This document shows, piece after piece, positions 13,811-20,667 of a stretch of 20,667 nucleotides of DNA (position 1 is the stretch's first letter; every line of letters begins with the position of its first letter). Source of the DNA: a virus. The stretch is taken from positions 1 to 20,667 of the IMG/VR virus record IMGVR_UViG_3300043621_000060; one strand, given 5' to 3'. Both the position numbers and the translations under genes were made by a program. Below the pieces are notes generated by a model. The model saw only the letters and a list, made by a program, of their open reading frames with translations, was not told the origin of the DNA and ran no database searches.

Positions 13811-15193
13811 ATGGCGACGGAATACATCTCGGATTTCAAACACGGGCTGGACGTTCGCAAAGGCCCGCTGACGGCGATCGGTGGCTCGCTCCAAATCTTT
13901 GAGAACGCGGTCATCACCAATGGCGGCGAGATCGAAAAGCGGATGGCCTTTGTCTACCAGGCCACCCTGCCGGCTGGTTGTTTCAGCCTGTTCAGCGCGG
14001 GCGGGATGCTGCACACGTTTGGCACGGGGGCGGCGCCCGCGCTGCCCATCCTGCCCGTTCCGATCGTCTATCACCAACTCGCGGACGCTGGCTCCCCGAT
14101 CGCCCGCCTCACGGATATCGAGGTCTATAAGGGCCTGTTCTGGGTCGGCGCCTACCTGCAAAACGGCGCGCTCGTCAATTGGTGGAACGGCGCGATCCGC
14201 GCCAATCCGGGCGACTATTCCCGTGTCTACCGCTCCAAAATGTATCGAACCGCCGGCCCGCTCCTGCGCTTTTCCAGCGTGGACAATCCTGGCACCGACG
14301 ACAACACGGTGGCCTCCCCCGGGGGTGGCTTCATCGACGTAAGCGCCAACGACGCCGAGAGCGATGGCACCTCCGGCCTCGAAATCTACTACAGCCAACT
14401 CGCCGTCTTTTCCCGCCACGCCACTCAGCTATGGGACGTGGACCCCGATCCGGCGCTGAACACCCTCAAGCAAGTGCTGCGGGTGGGGACCGTCGCGCCC
14501 CGGTCGGTCTACCAGTTCGGGTCGGGCGACGTGCTGTTCCTGGCCGACACGGGCGTCCGATCCCTGCGGGCGCTGAACCTCACGCTGGCTGCGGGCGTCA
14601 TCGACGTTGGCAGCCCGATCGACTTTCTGGTGCAGGCTGACCTTCGCACGAACTTCTACCAAGCCAGCCAGGCGCAAGCGATCGTCAACCCGATCTCCTC
14701 GCGCTACTGGCTGGCGGTCGGTCAGAGCATCTACAGTCTGAGCTTCTTTCCGAGCGCCAAAATCTCGGCCTGGTCGAAATTCACCGTGCCCTTCATCGTC
14801 ACCCGCTGGGCGGTCGTGCAGCACCAAGTCTATTGTCTGGACACGAACAACAACGTTTACCTTTACGGCGGGGTGAATGGCAGCACCTTCGATGCGTCGG
14901 TCGCCCGCATCCGCACGCCCCATTCCGGCATGGAACGCCCGGTGGTGATGAAAAAGGTCACGGCCCTGGCGGCCATCGCCACGGGCGACTGGACGATGAA
15001 GCTGGGCATGGTCGCGGACAACACCGAGCTTTTCGAGACGGTGGCCAATTTCACCGGCCCGACTGTCAGCCAGCACCGCATCCCGGCCGCTGGCCACGGC
15101 ACGCATGTCGCCTTGGAGTTTTCCACTACGGGCAGCGGCCCGGCCACCCTTGGCGCGGTGTCGATCGACTACGGCATGAACGAGAAGCTCTAG
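13811..15193 (+). CDS. Packaged-DNA/tail stabilisation protein (gp10-like)
   Basis: A 460-residue, strongly beta-structured protein starting at ATG 13811, one base after the adaptor stop. The opening FKHGLDVRKGPLTAIGGSLQ (about 8-27), ENAVITNGGEIEKRMAF, and repeated short beta units ending in YGGVNGSTFD resemble the P22 gp10/T7 gp12-type nozzle proteins that plug the portal after packaging. Length is in the usual range. Together with the adaptor it completes a short, non-contractile tail. The alternative of a generic beta-propeller virion protein cannot be excluded by eye. Confidence 0.78.
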   Translation: MATEYISDFKHGLDVRKGPLTAIGGSLQIFENAVITNGGEIEKRMAFVYQATLPAGCFSLFSAGGMLHTFGTGAAPALPILPVPIVYHQLADAGSPIARLTDIEVYKGLFWVGAYLQNGALVNWWNGAIRANPGDYSRVYRSKMYRTAGPLLRFSSVDNPGTDDNTVASPGGGFIDVSANDAESDGTSGLEIYYSQLAVFSRHATQLWDVDPDPALNTLKQVLRVGTVAPRSVYQFGSGDVLFLADTGVRSLRALNLTLAAGVIDVGSPIDFLVQADLRTNFYQASQAQAIVNPISSRYWLAVGQSIYSLSFFPSAKISAWSKFTVPFIVTRWAVVQHQVYCLDTNNNVYLYGGVNGSTFDASVARIRTPHSGMERPVVMKKVTALAAIATGDWTMKLGMVADNTELFETVANFTGPTVSQHRIPAAGHGTHVALEFSTTGSGPATLGAVSIDYGMNEKL

Positions 15194-15195
15194 CC

Positions 15196-15717
15196 GTGGC
15201 GGTCGTCGGCGTCCCCGCCGAACACGAACGGATGGCCTACATCATCCGCAACCTCCGGCCGATCGACCGGGAGGAGTTGTTCGCGGTTCGCTGGGACGAC
15301 GACGAAGACAAATTCCTCGATTATATCATGGCCTATGCCGGCGCGATGACCGTTGTCTGGGAGCGCGATGGCTTGCCCGTCTCGGCGCAGGGTGTGGTGC
15401 CCTTGCGCCCGGGCGTGGTGGAGCTTTGGTGCTTCGGGACCATGCGATGGTCCTCTGTCTTGTTGTCCATGACAAAACATGCAAAGCGGTTTATCGTCCC
15501 GGCGCTTGCTCGCGCGGGCATACATCGAGCCGAGGCCCATCCGCTTGTCTCCAACCTGCTCGCCAGGCATTGGATCGAGCGTATGGGGGGCCGTCTCGAA
15601 AGCATCCAACGTGGCGCCGGCCGCTCCGGCGAAGACTATGCAACCTACGTGTGGCAGCCCAATGTGTTTCTTTGGCGGTCCCAAAAGCAACGCCCAAGCG
15701 CAGGCGGAAGAATCTGA
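15196..15717 (+). CDS. GNAT-fold internal virion protein (T7 gp13/DUF2833-like)
   Basis: A 173-residue protein. IIRNLRPIDREELFAVRWDD, then LPVSAQGVVPLRPGVVELWC, a SMTKHAKRFIVPALARAGIH helix and LARHWIERMGGRLE followed by GEDYATYVW fit the acyltransferase-like family that includes T7 internal virion protein A; members have a GNAT fold without proven enzymatic activity. The GTG at 15196 follows the previous stop by 2 nt; an ATG at 15232 is an equally possible start. It opens the right-hand ejection module. The 3' end overlaps the next gene by 56 nt in another frame. Confidence 0.7.
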   Translation: MAVVGVPAEHERMAYIIRNLRPIDREELFAVRWDDDEDKFLDYIMAYAGAMTVVWERDGLPVSAQGVVPLRPGVVELWCFGTMRWSSVLLSMTKHAKRFIVPALARAGIHRAEAHPLVSNLLARHWIERMGGRLESIQRGAGRSGEDYATYVWQPNVFLWRSQKQRPSAGGRI

Positions 15718-16522
15718 GCGTCAGATCGCCGCTCAGAAAGAGTTGCAGACCCAGAGCCTGCAACAGCAGCAGAAGATTGCCGACGCCCAGGCCGCGCAGA
15801 ACCAGCAGCAGTTCGACTACCAGAAGGCCCAGGACGACCGCCGCCTTCAGGACACGGTTGACCAGTCCAACCGGCAGGCAGCCTGGGACCAGTCGCGCAA
15901 CGCCGCCGCAGGCAAGGCCACCAATGCGGTGGAGGCGGCGTTCTCCCGGTTCAGCCCGGAATACTTCAAGCAATATCAAGACGACTACATGGCCAACTCG
16001 GGCGGCGAGATTAACCGCCAGTATGGCGACGCCACCAAGGAACTGACCTACGCCCTGGCCCGGCGAGGCACCCTGGCCAGTTCGACCGGGGCCGACCAGC
16101 TAGGTCTCCTGACCGAGACAAAGGGCCGCAAGGAAGCCGACGAGGCCAATACCGCCGTGACCCGGGCGAATGCCCTCAAGACCCAGGCCCTCTCGGCCAA
16201 GCAGGGCCTGCTGCAACAGGCGTTGTCTTCGGACACGCTTGGCTCTCCCATTGCGCCCGGATCGTCCGACAGCGTGAACGCCGCCATCGACGCCGCCAAC
16301 CGCGCGGTGTCCCAGATCGGCGTCACTTCGGGCGACTATGCCGCGTCCATCAAGCCGCCGGAGCAGTCGCTTGGCACGCTGTCGGGCATCTTCGCGGGCG
16401 CCTTGGGCGGCGCCAGCAACGTCATGTCTGGCCGGGAAGACGCCCGGGTGGCGGCGGCCTACGGCGGCCCCAGCCCGGGCGCGTCGTCCAACTCATCCGG
16501 GAGTGTGAAGCGATGGAGCTAG
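15662..16522 (+). CDS. MCFFGG-type internal virion/connector-associated protein
   Basis: A 286-residue protein with the distinctive MCFFGGPKSN start; many phage proteins in this genomic position begin MCFxGG. Residues ~13-85 are a Gln/Ala/Glu-rich coiled coil (SERQIAAQKELQTQSLQQQQ), the middle contains FSRFSPEYFKQYQDDYMANS, and the C terminus is Gly/Ser-rich. This suggests an elongated helical protein ejected with DNA or lining the core, possibly a T7 gp14-like role. Overlap of 56 nt with the upstream gene and 10 nt with the downstream one. Function is inferred from place and composition. Confidence 0.65.
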   Translation: MCFFGGPKSNAQAQAEESERQIAAQKELQTQSLQQQQKIADAQAAQNQQQFDYQKAQDDRRLQDTVDQSNRQAAWDQSRNAAAGKATNAVEAAFSRFSPEYFKQYQDDYMANSGGEINRQYGDATKELTYALARRGTLASSTGADQLGLLTETKGRKEADEANTAVTRANALKTQALSAKQGLLQQALSSDTLGSPIAPGSSDSVNAAIDAANRAVSQIGVTSGDYAASIKPPEQSLGTLSGIFAGALGGASNVMSGREDARVAAAYGGPSPGASSNSSGSVKRWS

Positions 16523-16977
16523 TCTTCACACGGGAGTTGGCCACACAGAAGCTGCGCGACGAGGCGCAGTCGCTCTTGGTTGCTCATTGGCAGGAGATCG
16601 CCCTGGACCAAGACACGGTGCCCCTCGATGACCGCTGGGACATCTACGAGCTTCTGGAAAACCAAGGCGCCCTGAACATCATGACCGCCCGCACCAAGGA
16701 CGCCGGGCGGCTGGTTGGCTATGTCGTGCATATCATCACGGTCAATCCCCACTACCGCTCCCTCCTCGTCGCGGACAACGATATCTTCTGGCTGGACCCG
16801 GCCTACCGCAAGGGGATGGCGGGCGTTCGGCTCCTGCGGGCGGCCGAAGCCGAGTGCAAGGCGCGCGGGTGCAACAAGATCGTCCTCAAGGAGAAGGTGC
16901 ATCGGTCGCTAGGCCGCTTGATGGAGTTCATGGGCTACACGCTCATTGAGCGCGTCCACGCCAAGGCGCTCCGCTAA
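16513..16977 (+). CDS. GNAT-family N-acetyltransferase-like protein
   Basis: A 154-residue protein. GRLVGYVVHIITVNPHYRSL (strands), DIFWLDPAYRKGMAGVRLLR (about 92-111) and RGCNKIVLKEKVHRSLGRLM followed by EFMGYTLIERVHAK fit the GNAT fold. RKGMAG corresponds to the R/Q-x2-G-x-G/A loop that binds the acetyl-CoA pyrophosphate, so unlike the preceding GNAT-like virion protein this one may retain cofactor binding. The substrate is unknown; some podoviruses carry such proteins among virion genes. GGGAG lies 13 nt upstream and GAAG 3 nt upstream of the ATG. Confidence 0.78.
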   Translation: MELVFTRELATQKLRDEAQSLLVAHWQEIALDQDTVPLDDRWDIYELLENQGALNIMTARTKDAGRLVGYVVHIITVNPHYRSLLVADNDIFWLDPAYRKGMAGVRLLRAAEAECKARGCNKIVLKEKVHRSLGRLMEFMGYTLIERVHAKALR

Positions 16978-18005
16978 TGGCCCTCATGCCCGCCGCCACC
17001 GCCATTGCCCTGGCTGGTCTGGCCACATCCGCCGCCGGGGCAGGCTATTCGGCCTACGCCCAGAACCAGGCATCGAACGCCCAGCAGCGGGCGAATGACC
17101 AAGCGATCTCGGCGCAAAACGCTGGCTTCTGGTCACGCAACGCCTCCGCGAAGACGCAGCTAGACGCGCAGGCGTCTGCCCAGGAAACCGCCCAGGCAGC
17201 CCAGAAGGGTGCCTTCGATAACCTGCGCTCAAAGCAGAGCGCGGCGCTGGACAGCCGCGACACGGCCGTAGCGGCCGAGAACCAGGCCGCCGACGACATC
17301 CGCGCCCGGGCGGATGCCGCCAGGGCGACCCTGCTGGACAACACCACCTCGACCGCCATGGACACCGCGCAGGCGGCCGACGCGGCCAACCGCACCGCCA
17401 TGGTCGCGCCGGTCGCGCAGAACGTCCAAGAGACAAGCGCCCTTGGCAGCCCGGGCGAGACAACCAAGCAAGCCTATGCCTCGCGTCTGCACGACGCCGC
17501 GACCAAGGTGCGGGACTACGGCCAGCGCCTCGCCACAGTGAGCAGCTACACTGCTCCTTTGACCACCGTGAGCCAGGCAATCAGCGACGAGCAGGCGCAA
17601 CTGATGCCCGTCGCCGCCGCCAATCGTCTCCTGCAATCCGGCCAGAGCGCCCGCATCCTGCCTTCCCAGACCGCATACAACATCGCCGGCAGCGAGGCGG
17701 GGACGCAGAACGACATGATCGCCGCCGCCCTGAAGGGCGACCTGAACGTGGCCGGCACCCGCTTCCAGGGCGACAATGACGTGGCCAATCTACGCCAGGG
17801 CAACACCACGCAGATCAGTCGCAACGCGGCGGCCGAGGCGGAATCGCGGGCCAAGCAGGACCAGGCGCTGGGGGCCATCATCTCGTCCGTTGGGAACATC
17901 GGCGCCTATGGCGCCAGCCGCTACCCCGACCAAATCGACGACTTCCTGGGAACCGGCAAATTCAGCAAGGCAGCCGTCCTGGGCGGCGGCAGTGGCGCCC
18001 CATGA
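16977..18005 (+). CDS. Ala-rich internal virion-like protein
   Basis: A 342-residue protein whose ATG overlaps the previous stop (TAATG). Residues ~5-28 (PAATAIALAGLATSAAGAGY) form a hydrophobic Ala/Gly segment that could insert into membrane, followed by a long Ala/Gln/Asp-rich coiled coil (about 30-140), a more mixed region and a C terminus rich in Gly/Ser. N-terminal hydrophobic helix plus coiled coil is typical of ejected internal virion proteins that form a channel across the envelope. No enzymatic motif. Family not recognised. Confidence 0.65.
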   Translation: MALMPAATAIALAGLATSAAGAGYSAYAQNQASNAQQRANDQAISAQNAGFWSRNASAKTQLDAQASAQETAQAAQKGAFDNLRSKQSAALDSRDTAVAAENQAADDIRARADAARATLLDNTTSTAMDTAQAADAANRTAMVAPVAQNVQETSALGSPGETTKQAYASRLHDAATKVRDYGQRLATVSSYTAPLTTVSQAISDEQAQLMPVAAANRLLQSGQSARILPSQTAYNIAGSEAGTQNDMIAAALKGDLNVAGTRFQGDNDVANLRQGNTTQISRNAAAEAESRAKQDQALGAIISSVGNIGAYGASRYPDQIDDFLGTGKFSKAAVLGGGSGAP

Positions 18006-18007
18006 GG
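18004..18007 (+). promoter_or_regulatory. Ribosome binding site of the 592-aa gene
   Basis: GAGG begins at the end of the upstream TGA and lies 9 nt before ATG 18017. It supports this start in a region where most junctions overlap. Confidence 0.5.
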
Positions 18008-18016
18008 ATCACATAG

Positions 18017-19795
18017 ATGCCCTATCGCGGTAGCTTCACCGACCTCCCGGGCGCCATGGACAGCGCCGCCAAGGGCCTCTGGGGCGACCCCTCCCGGGAA
18101 GCCGAAGCGAAGGCGCTTGGCTCCCAGGCGCGCAACTGGGACGCGACCGCGCTCCACACGGGCGCGCAGACCGCTGACCTGCAAAGCCAGGCCGCCGCCC
18201 GCGCCAGGCTGGCGGATATCTTCACGCGGTTTCGGGACCGCCCGGGTGAGGTTGGGCCGGAATTGCTTGCCGGCTTGCAGAACGCTGGCATAGCGAAACC
18301 GGCCGATTGGCTTGGCCCGGCGATGGCCAACAACCAAATCGGCACCGCCCCGATCTCAGGCACGATGGCCGACAACTACAATTCGCAGGCGGGTGGCGTG
18401 AAGTGGGAGGACAGCCGGAGCGGACGGGGCCAGACTCTCGCTGCGGATATCACGAAGCAGACGATTGCTTCGCAGCCGCTGCTGAATGAGGTCGCGCTAA
18501 AGCGGGATCAGGCAACGGCCAACAACTACTACGAAGACGACAAGGGTAACATCACCTACCAGCCGCTGGGGTCGCAGCCGGCGGCGGGGATCAATGTTCG
18601 CCCGGGCACCGTGGCCTTGAAGCGGTTTGAGACCGAAAACAACAACCTCGCCAACATCATGCTGGCGAAACAGAAGGCCGCGGAATGGGCGGGGGGATAC
18701 ACCTCCTACACGAACATAAACGACGGACAGGTTCAGCAGGTTAAGAACGGCGACACGCCCCCGAGCGGCCCGGGCTGGATGACGACCGCCCAGGCCGTCG
18801 ATATCAACAAGAACAACCGGACCACCGAAGCAGGGATTACGCTCGCCAACACAGGCGACTTCAAGGCCCGCCAGGACTTGCGGACTTTCGTCAACAACAA
18901 CGGCCAGACATGGAACGGCCGCCTGGGTGAAAGGCCCCCGGACGACAACACCGGCTGGCGGCCGGTTAACGACGCCTCCAACACGGCGGCGGTTACGAAT
19001 GTGCGCTACATCATCCCCGGCCCCGGCGGCCGGCAGCAGGTTATAACGCTCCGGGCGGATGAGCGCCCCCCGCCGGGCGCCATCCCGATGAACGACGACC
19101 CTGGCAAGACCATGGCCAATGTCGGCGCCTTTGGCACAAGCCTGCCCGAGCTTGACGCCCCGCCGACCATCGCCACGATGCCGCTTGCCATCGACGGCAA
19201 CCCGACGTACGGCCCGCCGCCTATCATCCCCGGGGCGAAGGGCGCGGATGTCCCGATGTCCAGCATCTTCACGGATGCTTCGCGCGCCGCCGTGGACAGC
19301 CTGGGCCGGGGCGCGAGCGCCGGCACCGCCCCCGGCAGCGTGGGCATCCAGCAGGACGCGGAGTGGGACGAGGGGATCACCAGCCGTTTGAGCGCCTTCA
19401 ACGAGGAACGTCCCTACAACTACGATATCACAGCGACCTCATCCGACCGGGCGGCCATCCGTGCCCGGGCGTCGGCGCTTCTTGCTGACCAGAAGTCCCG
19501 GGCGACCTTCCGCAACCAGCCACAGGCGCTCGACCAGGCCGTGCAGGAGTGGCTTGCGGCGAAGCAGCCGGAGAACCGGCGGAACATCTGGGGCTTCTCC
19601 ACCGACACCAAGGCGCCCAGCCTGGGCCAGACAATCGCCAAGCCGCCCGGCACCGCCGTAACCACCCCGCCCAAGCCGACCGCCGCTGCCGCCCTAGAAC
19701 CCGCCCCAGCCCCGGCCCAGCGGGTGGTGGGCCGAGAATACTCCACCCCCAGAGGCCCAATGCGTTGGATGGGGTCTGGCTGGGTTAACCCCTGA
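18017..19795 (+). CDS. Large low-complexity virion-like protein of unknown function
   Basis: A 592-residue protein. Residues 1-110 are helical (MPYRGSFTDLPGAMDSAAKG, then ARARLADIFTRF); 110-260 contain Asn/Gln-rich repeats of beta type; 300-420 are Pro/Gly-rich; 430-560 are helical, including DQKSRATFRNQPQALDQAVQ; the end reads RGPMRWMGSGWVNP. No catalytic motif is seen. Position between the Ala-rich protein and a lytic transglycosylase suggests an internal virion or ejection component, perhaps corresponding to part of a large gp15/gp16-type protein. I do not recognise a family. Confidence 0.65.
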   Translation: MPYRGSFTDLPGAMDSAAKGLWGDPSREAEAKALGSQARNWDATALHTGAQTADLQSQAAARARLADIFTRFRDRPGEVGPELLAGLQNAGIAKPADWLGPAMANNQIGTAPISGTMADNYNSQAGGVKWEDSRSGRGQTLAADITKQTIASQPLLNEVALKRDQATANNYYEDDKGNITYQPLGSQPAAGINVRPGTVALKRFETENNNLANIMLAKQKAAEWAGGYTSYTNINDGQVQQVKNGDTPPSGPGWMTTAQAVDINKNNRTTEAGITLANTGDFKARQDLRTFVNNNGQTWNGRLGERPPDDNTGWRPVNDASNTAAVTNVRYIIPGPGGRQQVITLRADERPPPGAIPMNDDPGKTMANVGAFGTSLPELDAPPTIATMPLAIDGNPTYGPPPIIPGAKGADVPMSSIFTDASRAAVDSLGRGASAGTAPGSVGIQQDAEWDEGITSRLSAFNEERPYNYDITATSSDRAAIRARASALLADQKSRATFRNQPQALDQAVQEWLAAKQPENRRNIWGFSTDTKAPSLGQTIAKPPGTAVTTPPKPTAAAALEPAPAPAQRVVGREYSTPRGPMRWMGSGWVNP

Positions 19796-20403
19796 TGCTG
19801 CGCGATCTCATCAAGCAGGCGGCCATCGCCAACGGTCTTGACGAGGCGCTGCTCACGCGCCTCATCATGGCCGAGAGTTCGGGCAACCCAAACGCGGTCA
19901 GCCCCAAGGGTGCCCAAGGGCTGGGACAGCTCATGCCTGGCACCGCGCGCGAGATGGGCGTCACCAACGCCTTCGACCCGGCGCAGAACGTCAACGCCTC
20001 CGCTGGCTACCTGGCGAAGCTCCGGGGGCAGTTCGGCGGCGACCTGAACAAAGCCGTCGCCGCCTACAATTGGGGGCCTGGGAACCTCTCGCGGGCGGGC
20101 GGCAACGTGAACGCCGCCCCGCCGGAGACACTGAAATACCTCAACCGCGTGATGCAGCCGGCGCCCGGCCAGGAGCCACTGCCGCCGGAGCCGCCCCCCG
20201 AGGCACCCCCGGCTGCCCCGGAGGCGGCCCCGGGTGGACTGCCCCCTAGCCAACTGACCAATGACCAGCGGATGCGCCGGGAGATGCCACCGGGGCGTGG
20301 CTCACTGGCCGGTCTGCTCGCCGGGGTGGCTGGCAGTGTGCCCGGGGTAGCCGCCCCCGCCCCCATCACGTTGGGCCGGCGGCCAGGGTTTGGGCTGGTT
20401 TGA
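19795..20403 (+). CDS. Lytic transglycosylase, SLT domain
   Basis: A 202-residue protein. Residues 1-105 are an SLT fold: ALLTRLIMAESSGNPNAVSP with E27 as the catalytic acid, then GAQGLGQLMPGTA (about 39-51), FDPAQNVNASAGYLAKL, and AVAAYNWGPGNL (about 87-98). The remaining ~90 residues are a Pro/Ala/Gly-rich tail. It would cleave the peptidoglycan glycan strand. Among virion genes, such enzymes usually open a hole for DNA entry rather than lyse the host. In T7 this domain is the N terminus of the huge gp16; here it is separate. The ATG overlaps the previous stop (TGATG), and the stop overlaps the following TTG. No signal peptide. Confidence 0.9.
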   Translation: MLRDLIKQAAIANGLDEALLTRLIMAESSGNPNAVSPKGAQGLGQLMPGTAREMGVTNAFDPAQNVNASAGYLAKLRGQFGGDLNKAVAAYNWGPGNLSRAGGNVNAAPPETLKYLNRVMQPAPGQEPLPPEPPPEAPPAAPEAAPGGLPPSQLTNDQRMRREMPPGRGSLAGLLAGVAGSVPGVAAPAPITLGRRPGFGLV

Positions 20404-20667
20404 GCGGGGTCCGCACCTTCTCGGATGAAGACCTGGGCATCCAGGCCCCGGACGTGGCCATGCGCCCGCCGGTCCCCAGCCTGGGGGCGAAATACAACAC
20501 GCGACTGACCCAGGATCAAGAGATCGCCTTCCAGCGGTGGGCGGCCGAGAACGGCCGGCAGGACGACATTGACGACTACGATCTCCGGGGCGCCTGGCTG
20601 GCCGGCGGCGGGCGCCCGGCCGGCGAGCATATGACGGACCAGTTCAAGAAGCCGAACCATCCGACCT
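20400..20667 (+). CDS. Virion-like protein, start only (cut by window edge)
   Basis: An open frame runs from TTG 20400, which overlaps the previous stop (TTGA), to the window end: 89 residues visible. An ATG at 20460 is an alternative start. The sequence ...YNTRLTQDQEIAFQRWAAEN...DYDLRGAWLAGG...HMTDQFKKPNHPT matches a short conserved segment that I associate with phage virion proteins near internal core genes (E/Q-x2-F-x2-W, then DYDLRGA-x-x-AG and DxFKKPNHPT). The full function cannot be judged from this part. Confidence 0.7.
   Translation, partial: MSGVRTFSDEDLGIQAPDVAMRPPVPSLGAKYNTRLTQDQEIAFQRWAAENGRQDDIDDYDLRGAWLAGGGRPAGEHMTDQFKKPNHPT

Noticed and set aside
19420-20253. Leftward 277-aa frame over the transglycosylase gene
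   Set aside because: Antisense to a gene with catalytic SLT motifs; Arg/Gly-rich product without features.

Overview
The window is a GC-rich stretch (about two thirds G+C by eye) of a tailed-phage genome or prophage. The gene set is that of a podovirus: large terminase, portal, scaffold, major capsid protein, a short connector/tail-stabiliser pair and an ejection-protein module, with no tape measure, tail sheath or long-tail genes. The GC content and codon use suggest a high-GC proteobacterial host. No host gene, tRNA, integrase or CRISPR array is visible, so host and lifestyle are not fixed by this sequence.

Layout. Positions 1-1250 read leftwards: a MoxR/CobS-like AAA+ ATPase that runs off the left edge, preceded by a 26-residue membrane micro-ORF that overlaps it by GTGA. 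A divergent control region (1251-1360) holds a 17-bp palindrome. Everything from 1361 to the right edge reads rightwards. First come a small zinc-finger-like protein and a possible small terminase (1361-2123), then a 294-bp gap with hairpins and a promoter-like element. Next is a large tail fibre with a C-terminal self-cleaving S74 chaperone (2418-5189). A tightly overlapping string of six small genes follows (5186-6502): a 45-aa protein, a two-helix membrane protein, a DUF3310 protein, a 65-aa unknown, a small putative virion protein and a Lar-like zinc protein. Then come the large terminase (6499-8061), portal (8064-10385), scaffold (10453-11547), major capsid protein (11563-12675), a small capsid-linked protein, an adaptor and a tail stabiliser (to 15193).

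The right end (15196-20667) looks like an ejection or internal-virion module: a T7 gp13-like GNAT-fold protein, an MCFFGG-type protein, a second GNAT protein, two Ala-rich or low-complexity virion-like proteins, a stand-alone lytic transglycosylase and the beginning of another virion protein. Most junctions overlap (ATGA, GTGA, TTGA, TGATG, TAATG), so these genes are probably translated in coupled fashion from a few promoters.

The least expected signals are non-coding. A 33-bp element occurs twice with identical internal spacing, 24-28 nt upstream of the tail fibre and scaffold starts. A six-base word TTGTCY/RGACAA is densely clustered in 1809-2390. Five GCCAGGT direct repeats lie just before the putative small terminase. 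Near-identical 35-bp direct repeats bracket one 65-aa gene, so that it looks like a removable cassette. These are sequence observations; the functions offered for them are inference.
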